A stretch of DNA of 64,000 bases from Lysobacteraceae bacterium (GTDB lineage Bacteria; Pseudomonadota; Gammaproteobacteria; Xanthomonadales; Ahniellaceae), in NCBI GenBank assembly GCA_002995625.1, contig PVBP01000001.1:1-64000 (forward strand), read 5' to 3'. Shown piece after piece: positions 17,124 through 26,858 of the stretch. How positions within the stretch are numbered: position 1 is the first letter of the stretch; each line of letters starts with the position of its first letter. A model generated the notes under the pieces. The model saw only the letters and a list, made by a program, of their open reading frames with translations. It had not been told where the DNA came from and ran no database searches. Both the position numbers and the translations under genes were made by a program.

Positions 17124-19622
17124 TCATATCCGCGCCCCGAGCGCCGCGGCGACGCGCAGGAGATCGGCGAACACCCCGGCGGCCGTGACCTCCGGTCCCG
17201 CGCCCGGACCCTGCACGACCAGCGGATTGTCGCGGTAGCGGCGGGTCGTGAACTGGACCACGTTGTCGGTCAGGCGGATGTGCGCGAAGGCGTGGTCGCC
17301 CGGCAGCGCGACGAGACCGACCGACGCGCGCCCGGCCGCGACATCGAGCCGCGCGACATAGCGCAGGACCTGGCCCGACGCCCGTGCCGCATCGAGCCGC
17401 GCGGCCATCGGCGCATCGAGTTCGGCGAGCCGCGCGAGGAACTCGTCCTTGCCGACGCCGGCGAGCGCGGCCGGGACGAGACTCTCGATCGCGACCTCGT
17501 CGAGCTCGAGGTCCATGCCGATCTCGCGCGCGAGGATCGCGAGCTTGCGGCCGACGTCGATCCCCGAGAGGTCGTCGCGCGGGTCGGGCTCGGTGTAGCC
17601 TCGGGCGCGCGCATCGGCGACCAGCGCCGAGAACGGCTCGCGGCCGTCGTAGCGATTGAAGAGATACGCGAGCGTGCCCGAGAAGATGCCCTCGACCGCG
17701 AGGATCTCATCGCCGGTGTCGACGAGGTCGCGCAGGGTCGAGATCACCGGCAGCCCGGCGCCGACCGTGGCCTCGTAGCGAAAGCGCGCGCCGCGCGCGC
17801 GCTGCGCGTCGCGGATCGCCGCGTATCGGGCGCGCGGGCCCGATCCGGCCTGCTTGTTCGGCGTGATCACGTGGATCCCGGCCGCCAGCCATTCGGCATA
17901 GCGATCGGCGACCGCCGACGAGGCCGAGCAGTCGATGATCACCGCGTGCGGCAGGTGCGGCGCGGCGACGTGCGCGGCGAAGCGCTCGAGGTCCCCGGGC
18001 GGCGCGCCCGCGAGCGCTGCCCGCCAGTCCGAGAGGTCGAGCGCGCGATCGTCGGTCAGCAGATGGCGCGAGTTCGCGATCGCGCGTACCCGGAGGTCGA
18101 GGTTCGCGCTCTCGCGCAGGCGCGGCGCGGCCGCGCGCAGCTGCTCGACCAGCGCCGAGCCGACCAGACCGGGGCCGACCACGCCGACCGAGAGCGTCAG
18201 CGCCGACAGCCAGAAGCCGGCGTGCGCGGCGCGCAGCGCGCGCGGCACGTCGCGCTCGGCGATCGCGACCGAGATGTTGCGCTCCGAGGCGCCCTGCGCG
18301 ATCGCGCGCACGTTGATGCCGGCGCGTGCCAGCGCGTCGAACAGCCGCGCCGCGACCCCCGGCGTGCCGGCCATCCCCTCGCCGACGATCGCGAGCACCC
18401 CGATCCCGGGTTCGGCCGCGACCGCCTCGATCTGGCCGCGCTCGAGCTCGCGGGCGAAGGCCTCGCGCAGTTCCTCGACCGCGCGCCGCGACTCGCGCGC
18501 CGACACCGCGCAGCAGATCGAGTGCTCGGAGCTGCCCTGGCTGATCATCACGACCGAGATGCCGGCGCGATGCAGCGCCGAGAACACGCGCTCGGCGGTG
18601 CCCGGCACGCCGATCATCCCGGTGCCCTCGACGCTGACGATCGCGAGGTCGCCGATCGCGGTGACACCCTTGACCGGCGGCTCGCGCGAGGCGCTGGCAC
18701 GGATCAGGCTGCCCGGATGCGCCGGATTGAAGGTGTTGCGGATCCGGATCGGGATGCCGCGCGCGATCGCGGGCTGCATCGTCTGCGGGTGGATGACCTT
18801 GGCGCCGAAATAGGCCAGTTCGCAGGCCTCGGCGTAGGTCAGCTCGGGCACCAGCTCGGCCTCGGGCACCAGCCGGGGATCAGCGCTCAGCACGCCGTCG
18901 ACGTCGGTCCAGATCTCGATCGCGGCGGCATCGAATAGCGCGCCGAAGATCGCGCCCGAGTAGTCGCTGCCGTTGCGGCCGAGGGTGGTCGCGTGGCCGT
19001 CGCGGTCGCGCGCGATGAAGCCGGTCACGACGATGCAGTCGGCTGGATGATGCGCGCGCCAGTCCGCGAGCCGGCGTTCGGTCTCGGGCCACTCGACCGC
19101 TGCGCCGAGCTCGCCGTGACGCACGACCAGCACCTCGCGCGCGTCGAGCATCTCCACCGATCGGCCGAGATGCCGGAGGTGCGCCACGAGCAGCCTCGCC
19201 GACAGCACCTCGCCGAGGCCGGCGACGAAGTCCGAGGCGGCGCCCGGCGCCGTACCGAGCAGCGCCATCGCGTGCAGCAGTTCGCCGAGGCCGGTGAATT
19301 CCGCCTCGATCTCGGCGTGCAGCGCGGTCTCGCGCGACCCGAGCAGCGCGTGGGCCGCCTCGCGATGCCGCCGCGCCAGCGCCTCGGCACGCTCGCGCCA
19401 CGACGGATCGCGCGCCGCGGCGCGCGCGGCGAGATCGAGCAGCGCATCGGTCGCGCCCTTCATCGCCGAGACCACGACCACCTGGCGCTCGGAATCGGCA
19501 CGCGCAAGCAACAGGCGCGCGACCGCCGCGATGCGGTCCGCGTCGGCGACGCTGGTGCCGCCGAACTTGTGGGCGACCCACGGCCGGGCGGGCTTCGGAT
19601 CGGGAACCGCGGTCAACGCCAT
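17124..19622 (-). CDS. thrA: Bifunctional aspartate kinase / homoserine dehydrogenase I
   Basis: Catalyses the first and third steps of the aspartate pathway. The 832-residue fusion has an N-terminal kinase (VAHKFGGTSVADADRI near residue 16-31), tandem ACT regulatory domains in the middle (GTGMIGVPG, GASERNISVAI), and a C-terminal homoserine dehydrogenase. The dehydrogenase carries the Rossmann VGVVGPGLVGSALVEQL and the catalytic-site GIFSGTLAYLFNRYD. The fused form is typical of gammaproteobacteria. ATG 19622 is preceded by an AGGAG ribosome site. A threonine-rich leader peptide 88 bases upstream suggests control by threonine supply. Confidence 0.94.
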   Translation of the reverse strand: MALTAVPDPKPARPWVAHKFGGTSVADADRIAAVARLLLARADSERQVVVVSAMKGATDALLDLAARAAARDPSWRERAEALARRHREAAHALLGSRETALHAEIEAEFTGLGELLHAMALLGTAPGAASDFVAGLGEVLSARLLVAHLRHLGRSVEMLDAREVLVVRHGELGAAVEWPETERRLADWRAHHPADCIVVTGFIARDRDGHATTLGRNGSDYSGAIFGALFDAAAIEIWTDVDGVLSADPRLVPEAELVPELTYAEACELAYFGAKVIHPQTMQPAIARGIPIRIRNTFNPAHPGSLIRASASREPPVKGVTAIGDLAIVSVEGTGMIGVPGTAERVFSALHRAGISVVMISQGSSEHSICCAVSARESRRAVEELREAFARELERGQIEAVAAEPGIGVLAIVGEGMAGTPGVAARLFDALARAGINVRAIAQGASERNISVAIAERDVPRALRAAHAGFWLSALTLSVGVVGPGLVGSALVEQLRAAAPRLRESANLDLRVRAIANSRHLLTDDRALDLSDWRAALAGAPPGDLERFAAHVAAPHLPHAVIIDCSASSAVADRYAEWLAAGIHVITPNKQAGSGPRARYAAIRDAQRARGARFRYEATVGAGLPVISTLRDLVDTGDEILAVEGIFSGTLAYLFNRYDGREPFSALVADARARGYTEPDPRDDLSGIDVGRKLAILAREIGMDLELDEVAIESLVPAALAGVGKDEFLARLAELDAPMAARLDAARASGQVLRYVARLDVAAGRASVGLVALPGDHAFAHIRLTDNVVQFTTRRYRDNPLVVQGPGAGPEVTAAGVFADLLRVAAALGARI

Positions 19623-19710
19623 CGAACACTCCTGCCAGCGCTGGCTCGCCGGGCCGGCAGGCGGGCCGACCCCGCGCTGCCTCCGGCGGGGCCGTTCGGA
19701 TCGGATGCGA

Positions 19711-19773
19711 TCAGACCGAAGGCCGCGGCGCCGGGCACGACGTCGTCGTCGTGGTCCCGGTCATCGTCGTCAT
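19711..19773 (-). CDS. thrL: thr operon leader peptide (8 Thr in 20 residues)
   Basis: A 20-codon open frame on the minus strand, starting ATG 19773 (or the in-frame ATG 19764), reads MTTMTGTTTTTSCPAPRPSV. Five consecutive ACG threonine codons and three more nearby make eight Thr, the hallmark of a threonine attenuator leader, and it lies 88 bases upstream of thrA. In the family, ribosome stalling on Thr codons when charged tRNA-Thr is scarce alters folding of the following RNA. Downstream, a CCCCGC/GCGGGG stem can form at about 19670-19695. However, no U-run follows it, so the exact mechanism (Rho-dependent or coupling rather than an intrinsic terminator) is open. This frame is too short for routine gene finders. 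Confidence 0.82.
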   Translation of the reverse strand: MTTMTGTTTTTSCPAPRPSV

Positions 19774-19801
19774 CGTCCGGATCGAGCCCCTCATGGCCCG
19801 A

Positions 19802-19830
19802 CTTCATCGCAGGCGGGATGGAGCTGTCAA
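19802..19830 (-). promoter_or_regulatory. Putative thr operon promoter
   Basis: On the minus strand a perfect TTGACA -35 (19830-19825) is followed after 17 bases by ATGAAG (19807-19802), a weak -10. It lies about 30 bases before the leader-peptide ATG. Confidence 0.5.
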
Positions 19831-19876
19831 GGACGGACGACCCTGCGCTCGATCAGTAGACGATCGATCGCCCTTC

Positions 19877-20713
19877 CTATTCGTCGAGATAGCGCGATAG
19901 CGAGCGCCGGAAGAACTCGATCGCATCAGCGAATGCCAAAGCGCGGAAAGCCTCCTCATCGAGCGCATCAATGTGCCGCCCGGCAACGGGCAAGGCGTGA
20001 ACCTTGCGCCACAGCTGACAGAAGGCCATTGCAAGGCTCCAGGCCCGGCCTTCGAGCCCACCTCGGGGCTGAAGACTGTCGACGATCTGGGCAGGCGCAA
20101 GATTCGGGGCCATGACCAATGTCGGCACCAGCCCCAGGAACTGCTCGATCAGTGTCCAGGCCTGCCCCAATGCCTCGACCCAATCGGACTGGGCGGACTC
20201 CTTGCCTCCGGCCACACTGATCGAAGCGGCCGCAGCCTGGGGATGCTCCGAGCGTCGCGCGACATCGACGGGTTGGTGCCCTGGGTTTGCTCGATCGAGC
20301 CGGCTGCTCGGCCAAGCCGCATGCTCCGGATCACGCAGTGCCAGCGAGCTTGCATGATGATCCCGAAGCGCCGCCAGCGAGCTCCCACGTGACGCGTCTG
20401 CGGCTGACGAGCGGAGCTGTCCAGACGACGCCTCGACCAGCGCGGAGAGGCGGGGCTGGATGCCAGCCAAGGCGTCGCGAAGGCTCGATGCCGTGTCGGA
20501 GAACGTGATCGCACGCTGCGCGACAGCAAGCGCATGGTCAACCAAGGACTGCCGCAGGTCAGCAAGTGGTGCCTTGCCAACCAGATCCCGTGAGTCAAGC
20601 AGACCGCTTGTCAGCACAGAATCACGGGTGATCGATTCCATGAGCTCGCGACGCTGCTGATCGAGCGACTCGCGCAGGTAATGCAGACCGAAGATCTGCG
20701 TCAGTGCGGACAT
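19877..20713 (-). CDS. Hypothetical protein, no family recognised
   Basis: An open frame of 278 codons from ATG 20713, which has a GGAG ribosome site about nine bases upstream; a GTG at 20743 is also in frame but lacks one. The product looks soluble and mainly helical (RESLDQQRRELMESI, DHALAVAQRAITFSDTASSL, DAIEFFRRSLSRYLDE). No signal peptide, membrane span or catalytic motif is visible. The middle (about 120-170) is Ser/Ala/His-rich and probably disordered. The sequence is less GC-rich than the flanking thr and dusA genes. It stands divergent from the Xre/RES toxin-antitoxin pair, and its promoter region holds nested palindromes, so it may be a third component of that accessory insert. Function is unknown; a phasin-like fold was considered on helix content only. 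Confidence 0.55.
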   Translation of the reverse strand: MSALTQIFGLHYLRESLDQQRRELMESITRDSVLTSGLLDSRDLVGKAPLADLRQSLVDHALAVAQRAITFSDTASSLRDALAGIQPRLSALVEASSGQLRSSAADASRGSSLAALRDHHASSLALRDPEHAAWPSSRLDRANPGHQPVDVARRSEHPQAAAASISVAGGKESAQSDWVEALGQAWTLIEQFLGLVPTLVMAPNLAPAQIVDSLQPRGGLEGRAWSLAMAFCQLWRKVHALPVAGRHIDALDEEAFRALAFADAIEFFRRSLSRYLDE

Positions 20714-20760
20714 TGCCGGCAGCTCCAGAACGTTTGTCTGCACTTTTTTTGCCTTGACAA

Positions 20761-20805
20761 CGTAGTTCTTTCAGAACATTCTACGCACTCGCAAAGCCCT
20801 GCCAA
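20761..20805 (-). promoter_or_regulatory. Minus-strand promoter with nested palindrome
   Basis: TTGGCA (20805-20800) and TAGAAT (20783-20778), 16 bases apart, form a good sigma-70 promoter reading left. Just downstream lies GTTCT-TTC-AGAAC (20765-20777), itself enclosed by CGTAG (20761-20765) and CTACG (20781-20785). A repressor bound there would cover the -10 and start site. Confidence 0.6.
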
Positions 20806-20913
20806 CGTCAGGTCCTTTGGCGATCAGCGCGATGCGGATCACATGTGGCAGCCACGCGGTCGTGCGATACGCCGGCAGGCGCCAGGCAGAGAGCCGGCGT
20901 ACCCGACCGCGTC

Positions 20914-20939
20914 TTCGACGGGAAACGTTTTCGACGGGA
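20914..20939 (+). promoter_or_regulatory. Putative operator of the Xre/RES operon
   Basis: Two identical copies of TTCGACGGGA (20914-20923 and 20930-20939) lie 16 bases apart and flank the perfect palindrome AAACGTTT (20923-20930). All end three bases before the antitoxin ATG. Antitoxins of this family repress their own operon, and this is the obvious candidate site. The second repeat also carries the ribosome-binding GGGAG. Confidence 0.5.
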
Positions 20940-20942
20940 GAT

Positions 20943-21326
20943 ATGACCATGCAAACGGCATTCGCGGGTTTCGTGTACTCGTTGCGGTCCGAGCAGAAGC
21001 CGGTCGCCTTGTCGCCGGCACGTTTTGCCGAGGCCCTCGATCTGCCGCTGCAGAAGATGGCCTCTCTGGCGGGAGTCCATCGCAACACCGTGACGAGTGC
21101 GCCGGACTCGCCCAAGCTCCAGGAGGCGATGTCGGCCATGCTGCGCGTGCTGTCGGCCGCCTCGGAGCTGTGCGGCGACGTCGAAAAGGCGTTGTTCTGG
21201 TTCCGGAACCAGCCGATCCCAGACTTCGGGCATCGCACCGCGATGGAAGTGATCCAGCAGGGACCCGACAAGGTCGATGCGTTGATCGCCTACATCGAGT
21301 CGATCTCCGGGGGCACCTCCGGGTGA
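20943..21326 (+). CDS. Xre/MbcA/ParS-type antitoxin (DUF2384)
   Basis: Antitoxin of a RES-Xre toxin-antitoxin module, 127 residues. The N-terminal half carries the degenerate HTH (ALDLPLQKMASLAGVHRNTVT). The C-terminal DUF2384 toxin-binding domain contains the family pattern LCGDVEKALFWFRNQPIPDFG and ends EVIQQGPDKVDALIAYIESI. ATG 20943 has a GGGAGA ribosome site; the in-frame upstream sequence is Arg-rich and not antitoxin-like. The stop overlaps the toxin start by four bases (GTGA), the usual coupling that keeps the antitoxin in excess. Confidence 0.87.
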   Translation: MTMQTAFAGFVYSLRSEQKPVALSPARFAEALDLPLQKMASLAGVHRNTVTSAPDSPKLQEAMSAMLRVLSAASELCGDVEKALFWFRNQPIPDFGHRTAMEVIQQGPDKVDALIAYIESISGGTSG

Positions 21327-21853
21327 GATTCACCCGCATCGCTGCCGATCAGTCCTTCTATCGGGCGCACACGCCTCGATGGGCGAGCCAGCCATTGAGC
21401 GGCGCCGGCGCGGCCAAAGTCGGCGGACGTCTGAACCGTCCGGGCGTCCATGCGTTGTACTTGTCCGACTCACCCGAATTGGCGATTGCCGAGTACCAGC
21501 AGGACGCCGTGCTGCTGCCGCCCTGTACGCTCACGGCATACCGACTCGACCTCGGTCGCGTTGTCGATCACCGGCATGGTTACGAACCGGCGCATTGGAG
21601 CCCACTGTGGCAGGACCTGGGCTGCAATTGGCGTGGCATGGCCTTCCTCGACCGGATCGAGCCACCCACCTGGGTCCTGGCCGACCAGGTATTGGCAGCT
21701 GGCGCATGTGGGGTGCTCTACCCAACGCAGCGCGCTGACGCCCACGGATTAAATCTGGTCGTTTACCTCGATGCCCTGACGTCCACTGATCGTATCGCGG
21801 TGCACGATCCGGACGACCGTCTTCCGCGCAACCTCGCCAGTTGGGAGAGCTGA
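21323..21853 (+). CDS. RES-domain toxin
   Basis: Toxin of the RES family, which degrades or modifies NAD+ when not held by its Xre antitoxin. The 176-residue protein shows the domain's order of motifs: FYRAHTPRWASQPLSG near the start, GGRLNRPGVHALYLSDSPELAIAEY (Arg, Asn, Tyr and Glu positions, about 33-57), and GACGVLYPTQR with GLNLVVY near the C terminus. GTG 21323 overlaps the antitoxin stop. The gene is intact. It is convergent with the next gene, 27 bases away, and marks the right end of the lower-GC insert. Confidence 0.88.
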   Translation: MRFTRIAADQSFYRAHTPRWASQPLSGAGAAKVGGRLNRPGVHALYLSDSPELAIAEYQQDAVLLPPCTLTAYRLDLGRVVDHRHGYEPAHWSPLWQDLGCNWRGMAFLDRIEPPTWVLADQVLAAGACGVLYPTQRADAHGLNLVVYLDALTSTDRIAVHDPDDRLPRNLASWES

Positions 21854-21880
21854 TCCGGCGGCTGACCGCGGCGGTGCCTC

Positions 21881-22791
21881 TCAATAGACCTCCGCCACGC
21901 AGCAGCGCAGCGAGCCGCCGGCCTTCTCGAGCTCGGGCATCGCGACCGTGTGCAGCGCGAAGCCGAGCGCGCGCAGGTGCGCGCGCGTGGCCGGCGCGAG
22001 CGCCCGCTCGGCGGTCGCGCTCATCCAGACCTGATCGGGCGTGAGCGCGATCGCGTTGCCGACGAAGGCCGCCTTCTCGGCGACCGTGATCGGCACCGCG
22101 CCGTCGCCGTAGAGCGCGACGATCGCCGCGGCCGCGGCCGGATCGGCGATCGCTTCGCGGCAGACGATCGCGGCACGGCCGGCCAGCACCGCGAGCACGA
22201 CGTTGGTGTGGTACTCGCCGGGCGAAAGATCGAAGACGAGGCTGGCGCGAAGCTCGAAGGCGCGGTGCATCGCGCGCGCGCCGGCCTCGTTGCAGCGTTC
22301 CGAGAGGCCGATGAAGCCGAGGCCGCGGGCGCGGTCGATCACCAGCGAGCCGGTCAGCTCGGCGACGACGCCCGCTTCGGCGTCGAGCCGTTCGACCGCG
22401 CAGCCGCGCGCGGCGAACCAGGCCGGGATGTCCGCACGCCGCGACTCGCGCTGGCGCTCCGGGTGGCGCATCGCGCCGATCACGAGTCGGCCCGGCACGT
22501 TCGCGAACACGTTGTTCGGGAACACCGCGTCGGGCGTCGCCGGGTCGCCGTCGAAGACCGTCACGGCAAGGCCCGCGCGCGCGCGGATCGCGGCCGCAAG
22601 CGCGCGATGCTCGGCCAGCGCCCGGGCCGGATCGACCGCGAGCGCTGGGCGCATGTAGGCGTTGTCGGTCGCGGTCTCGCCGGACAGGCGGAAGCCGTCG
22701 GGTCGCACCAGCAGCACCTCGCGCGCGGTCGCCGGCCGATCGGCGGGCGCGCGGCGCGCCGCGGCGAGGAAGGCGTCGGGATCGCGCGTGA

Positions 22792-22795
<4 letters not shown>
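21881..22795 (-). CDS. Amidinotransferase-fold hydrolase (DDAH/citrulline-hydrolase-like)
   Basis: A guanidino-modifying enzyme fold of 304 residues related to dimethylarginine dimethylaminohydrolase and CtlX-type citrulline hydrolases. It begins VLLVRPDGFRLSGETATDNAYM and has the family signature VFPNNVFAN. The likely catalytic set is Glu in AELTGSLV, His in SPGEYHTNVV and Cys in the C-terminal GGSLRCCVAEVY. GTG 22795 overlaps the dusA stop by four bases (GTGA), so translation is probably coupled. Substrate (arginine, citrulline or a methylated arginine) cannot be told from sequence. Confidence 0.75.
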
Positions 22796-23817
<1,022 letters not shown>

Positions 23818-24030
23818 CGGCGGCCGTTCGTTTTCCGACGCAATCATGCGGTGTTCCGGGCCATCCCGTCCGTATCGGCGCAAGGCTCGCTGCGACACGT
23901 GGAGGCTTGCAGCAACACCACGCGGTTGCCGGCGCCGTCTGTCGCGACCGAGACCGCCGCGTAGCCTACCGTGCGGTCGCGGGCATGGCTCGGAGCGGCG
24001 GTGCGCCGCGGGGCACATCGCTGCAACCGT

Positions 24031-26724
24031 TCAGAGTTGCGCGCGGTCGCGCTCCCACGCCAGCAGATCGTGTCTGAGTCGCCGCGCGGAGCTGGACAAG
24101 GCCTGCTCGGGCGCGGCGCGCAGCCAGTCGAGCTGAGACCGGTCGAGTTCGGCGCGAAGCGCCCGATCATCGCTGAGACGGCACAGCCACACGGCCAAAT
24201 GGAGCACCGCGTCATTCTTCGGGTGGAGACGTCCGGCGAGCCGCCGATACAGATCGGCCAGTTCCTCGGCGGTGACGATGTCGCCGACCAGCTCACGCGC
24301 CGCCAGTCGGCTGACCTCGAGCGATCGGCAGGTCGGATGCTGGTCGTCGGCCCGTTCGCAATGCGCAAGGGCGTCATCGACCCAAGCGAGCGCCAGGCTG
24401 CCCTCGCTGGCTTCAACCGCCGCGAAGGCTGCGGCCGCCAGCACCCAGCGCCGGTTCTGATGTGGCAGGTCGCCGCGGTCGGCGATCTCGTCCCGCAGCG
24501 CGCGGAATCCGGCGAGCGCGGCCGCGTGCTCGCCGCGCAGCGAGCGGATCAGCAGCAGCTGGTTGCGCGCGTGCAGCAGGGTCGGGTGCGAGAGCCCTCC
24601 GAGCAGCGCGGCCTGCTGCTCGAGCATGCCGAGTGCGATGCGCTCCGCGCCCTTGAGGTCACCGGACTCGAGCAGGTAGTAGCCGTGGTCCGACAGCGCG
24701 AGCAGGGTGATCAGGTGGTGCTCACCGAAAACCTTGCGTCGGATCTCGACCGCATCACCCCAGGCGCGGGCCGCCCCCGGCACGTCGCCGTTCGCCGCGA
24801 GGCAGATCGCGTAGTTGCCGGCCGACACCGCGAGCGTGCGCCCGACCGCCGGACCCCGTGCCCGAAGCCGCTCGAGGTGGCCCTCGAACTCGCGGATCAG
24901 GCCATCCGGGCAGCGCTCGGGCATCGCGACCGTCCGCTGGTTCAGGATGTCACCTTCGATCTGGAGCGTGTCCGGGTGATCGGCGCCGAGCGCGTCGCGC
25001 ATCTGCGGCAGCAGCGCCTCGGACAGAGCCAGCGCGCCGGCGCCGTCGCCGGTGAGGCTCAACGTCGCGGCCTGCGCGCGCCTCAGGTACAGCGTCAACG
25101 GATGGCGCGATCCGAGCGCAGCCGTGGCCCTTGGCACCAGTGCATTGGCCTGCCGGTAGGCCTCGTCGAAGGACTGGCGCCACCAGGTGAGCTTCATGAC
25201 CTCGGTTTCCGCTGTCAGCGTCTCGAGCGCCTCGGGTCCGCGGATCGCACGGTAGAGCTCGACCGCGCGCGCCAGTGCGCGCTCGGCCCGGTCGAAGTCC
25301 TGCCAGGGGACGAAGAGCTGCGCGATCGACAGGCGCAGCGCCGCCTCGATGCCGTCGCCGGTCGCGTACTCTTGATCGACGAGGTCGGCGGCCTCGTGGA
25401 GCAGTCCTTCGACGATCACCGCGCGGGTCGCGTCGAGCGGGGCGAGGCCCTCGAGCTCGGCGCGGATCCGGGCCCCGGCGGCCGCGCCGTCGCTGCCCTC
25501 ACGCTCGGCCACGCGGGCCGCGTTGTCGGCAAGGCGGCCGACCATGCGCTCGGTGAGGGCCGGCAGATCGACCCGGCTCAGCACCTGTTGCTGGAACGCG
25601 ACGACCTTCTCGAGATCGGCACGTCGAGACTCGGCCATCGCCTGCTGGCGTCGCGCCTCGACGAGTCCCGCGCTGGTCCCCACCAGCCCGGCGAGCACGG
25701 CAGCTGCCCCGATCGCCGCGGCCGACACGGCGGCCGGATTGCGGCGCCACAGACAGGCCAGCCGATAGCGACGGGACCCGGCCAGGGCCGAGACCGGGCG
25801 CCTGGCCAGCCAGGCCTCGAGGTCCGTGGCCAGTGCCGCCGCGGTCGGATAGCGGTCTTGCGGGTGCTCGGCCATGGCCTTGCCGAGAATGGCGTCGAGT
25901 TCGCGCAGCCGCGCCCGCGGGAGTCCAAGTGCATTCGGACATCCGAGCAGTGACCGCGCCGGCGCGGGACGCGCGTCCGCCTCGGTCGAGAACCCGCGGC
26001 TCTCGCCCTCCGGACGGAACGACTCGCCAGTGACGAGTTCGAACAGCACGATGCCGAGCGAGTAGATGTCACTGCGCGCATCGACCGCAGCGCCGGGCGT
26101 GGCCTGCTCCGGGCTCATGTAGGCCGGTGTGCCTGCGGCCGCCCCGACCGACGCGCTGCCGCCGCCCCTGGCGATGCCGAAGTCGATCAGCTTGGCGCGC
26201 AGTCGACCGTCCAGTGCCGCGACCAGCAGGTTCGAAGGCTTGATGTCGCAGTGGACCAGGCCGCGACGGTGCGCATGGTCGAGTCCTTCGGCAATCTGGC
26301 GCACCAGATCGATGCAGGTCCGGGCATCGGGCTGCCGGCGCCGGACGAACCTGTGGATCGGCTCACCCTCGACGTGTTCCATCACGTAGAACGGCAGGCC
26401 CTCGCCAGTCTGGCCGGCATCGAAGATCTGGGCAATCGCGGGATGATTCAGGCGCGCAAGCGCCTGCCGTTCCAGCTCGAACAGGATCTGCTCCTCGAGC
26501 CCGACCTGGCGCCGATTGATGAGCTTGATCGCGACCATTCGACAGACCGGGGCGGTCTGCTCGGCGAGAAAGACGGCGCCCATGCCGCCTCGGCCGAGTT
26601 CCCGGACCAGGCGGAAGTTGCCGAAGCGCTGGCCGATCGCGAGTCCGGCGAGCTCCTCGCTGTTCGGACCGAACATCGTCCGCGTGCGGTCCACCACGCG
26701 TGTCTCGTCGTCACCCTGCGTCAT
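24031..26724 (-). CDS. Membrane Ser/Thr protein kinase with TPR-like sensor tail
   Basis: Eukaryote-type (Hanks) kinase of 897 residues. All catalytic features are present: glycine loop GRGGMG (44-49), VAIKLI with K67, HCDIKPSN with D160 and N165, IDFGIA with D181, and GTPAYMSPEQA. A single membrane helix follows the kinase (about residues 345-370, AAAIGAAAVLAGLVG). The remaining 500 residues are Ala/Leu/Arg-rich helical repeats of TPR type, placed outside the membrane by topology. Bacterial relatives phosphorylate FHA proteins or regulators. ATG 26724 lies at the head of TQGDDETRVVDRTRTM, a Thr-rich juxtamembrane-like tail that may be autophosphorylated. No partner lies next to it; its target is unknown. 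Confidence 0.85.
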   Translation of the reverse strand: MTQGDDETRVVDRTRTMFGPNSEELAGLAIGQRFGNFRLVRELGRGGMGAVFLAEQTAPVCRMVAIKLINRRQVGLEEQILFELERQALARLNHPAIAQIFDAGQTGEGLPFYVMEHVEGEPIHRFVRRRQPDARTCIDLVRQIAEGLDHAHRRGLVHCDIKPSNLLVAALDGRLRAKLIDFGIARGGGSASVGAAAGTPAYMSPEQATPGAAVDARSDIYSLGIVLFELVTGESFRPEGESRGFSTEADARPAPARSLLGCPNALGLPRARLRELDAILGKAMAEHPQDRYPTAAALATDLEAWLARRPVSALAGSRRYRLACLWRRNPAAVSAAAIGAAAVLAGLVGTSAGLVEARRQQAMAESRRADLEKVVAFQQQVLSRVDLPALTERMVGRLADNAARVAEREGSDGAAAGARIRAELEGLAPLDATRAVIVEGLLHEAADLVDQEYATGDGIEAALRLSIAQLFVPWQDFDRAERALARAVELYRAIRGPEALETLTAETEVMKLTWWRQSFDEAYRQANALVPRATAALGSRHPLTLYLRRAQAATLSLTGDGAGALALSEALLPQMRDALGADHPDTLQIEGDILNQRTVAMPERCPDGLIREFEGHLERLRARGPAVGRTLAVSAGNYAICLAANGDVPGAARAWGDAVEIRRKVFGEHHLITLLALSDHGYYLLESGDLKGAERIALGMLEQQAALLGGLSHPTLLHARNQLLLIRSLRGEHAAALAGFRALRDEIADRGDLPHQNRRWVLAAAAFAAVEASEGSLALAWVDDALAHCERADDQHPTCRSLEVSRLAARELVGDIVTAEELADLYRRLAGRLHPKNDAVLHLAVWLCRLSDDRALRAELDRSQLDWLRAAPEQALSSSARRLRHDLLAWERDRAQL

Positions 26725-26858
26725 TCGAAGCACTTCCGCGGACCAGTCGCCCGCACAGGGGTTGATGAAGTCTCGAGGCCTGATTGTGGACCGCGTGCGC
26801 CCGTCCTGGAAGTTGGGTTCGATCCAGCGAAGGCACCGCGTCGCCGCGATTCGGGCAC

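Noticed and set aside
16569-18938. A 789-codon plus-strand frame opposite thrB-thrA
   Set aside because: Its composition (Arg, Asp, His, Ala runs) is that of a mirrored coding strand. The minus strand carries unmistakable thrA and thrB.
23844-24030. Short minus-strand frame whose TGA overlaps the alternative dusA ATG at 23847
   Set aside because: The overlap looked like coupling to an upstream gene. However, the frame has no start codon of its own after the kinase stop and its upstream part is a shadow of the kinase gene.
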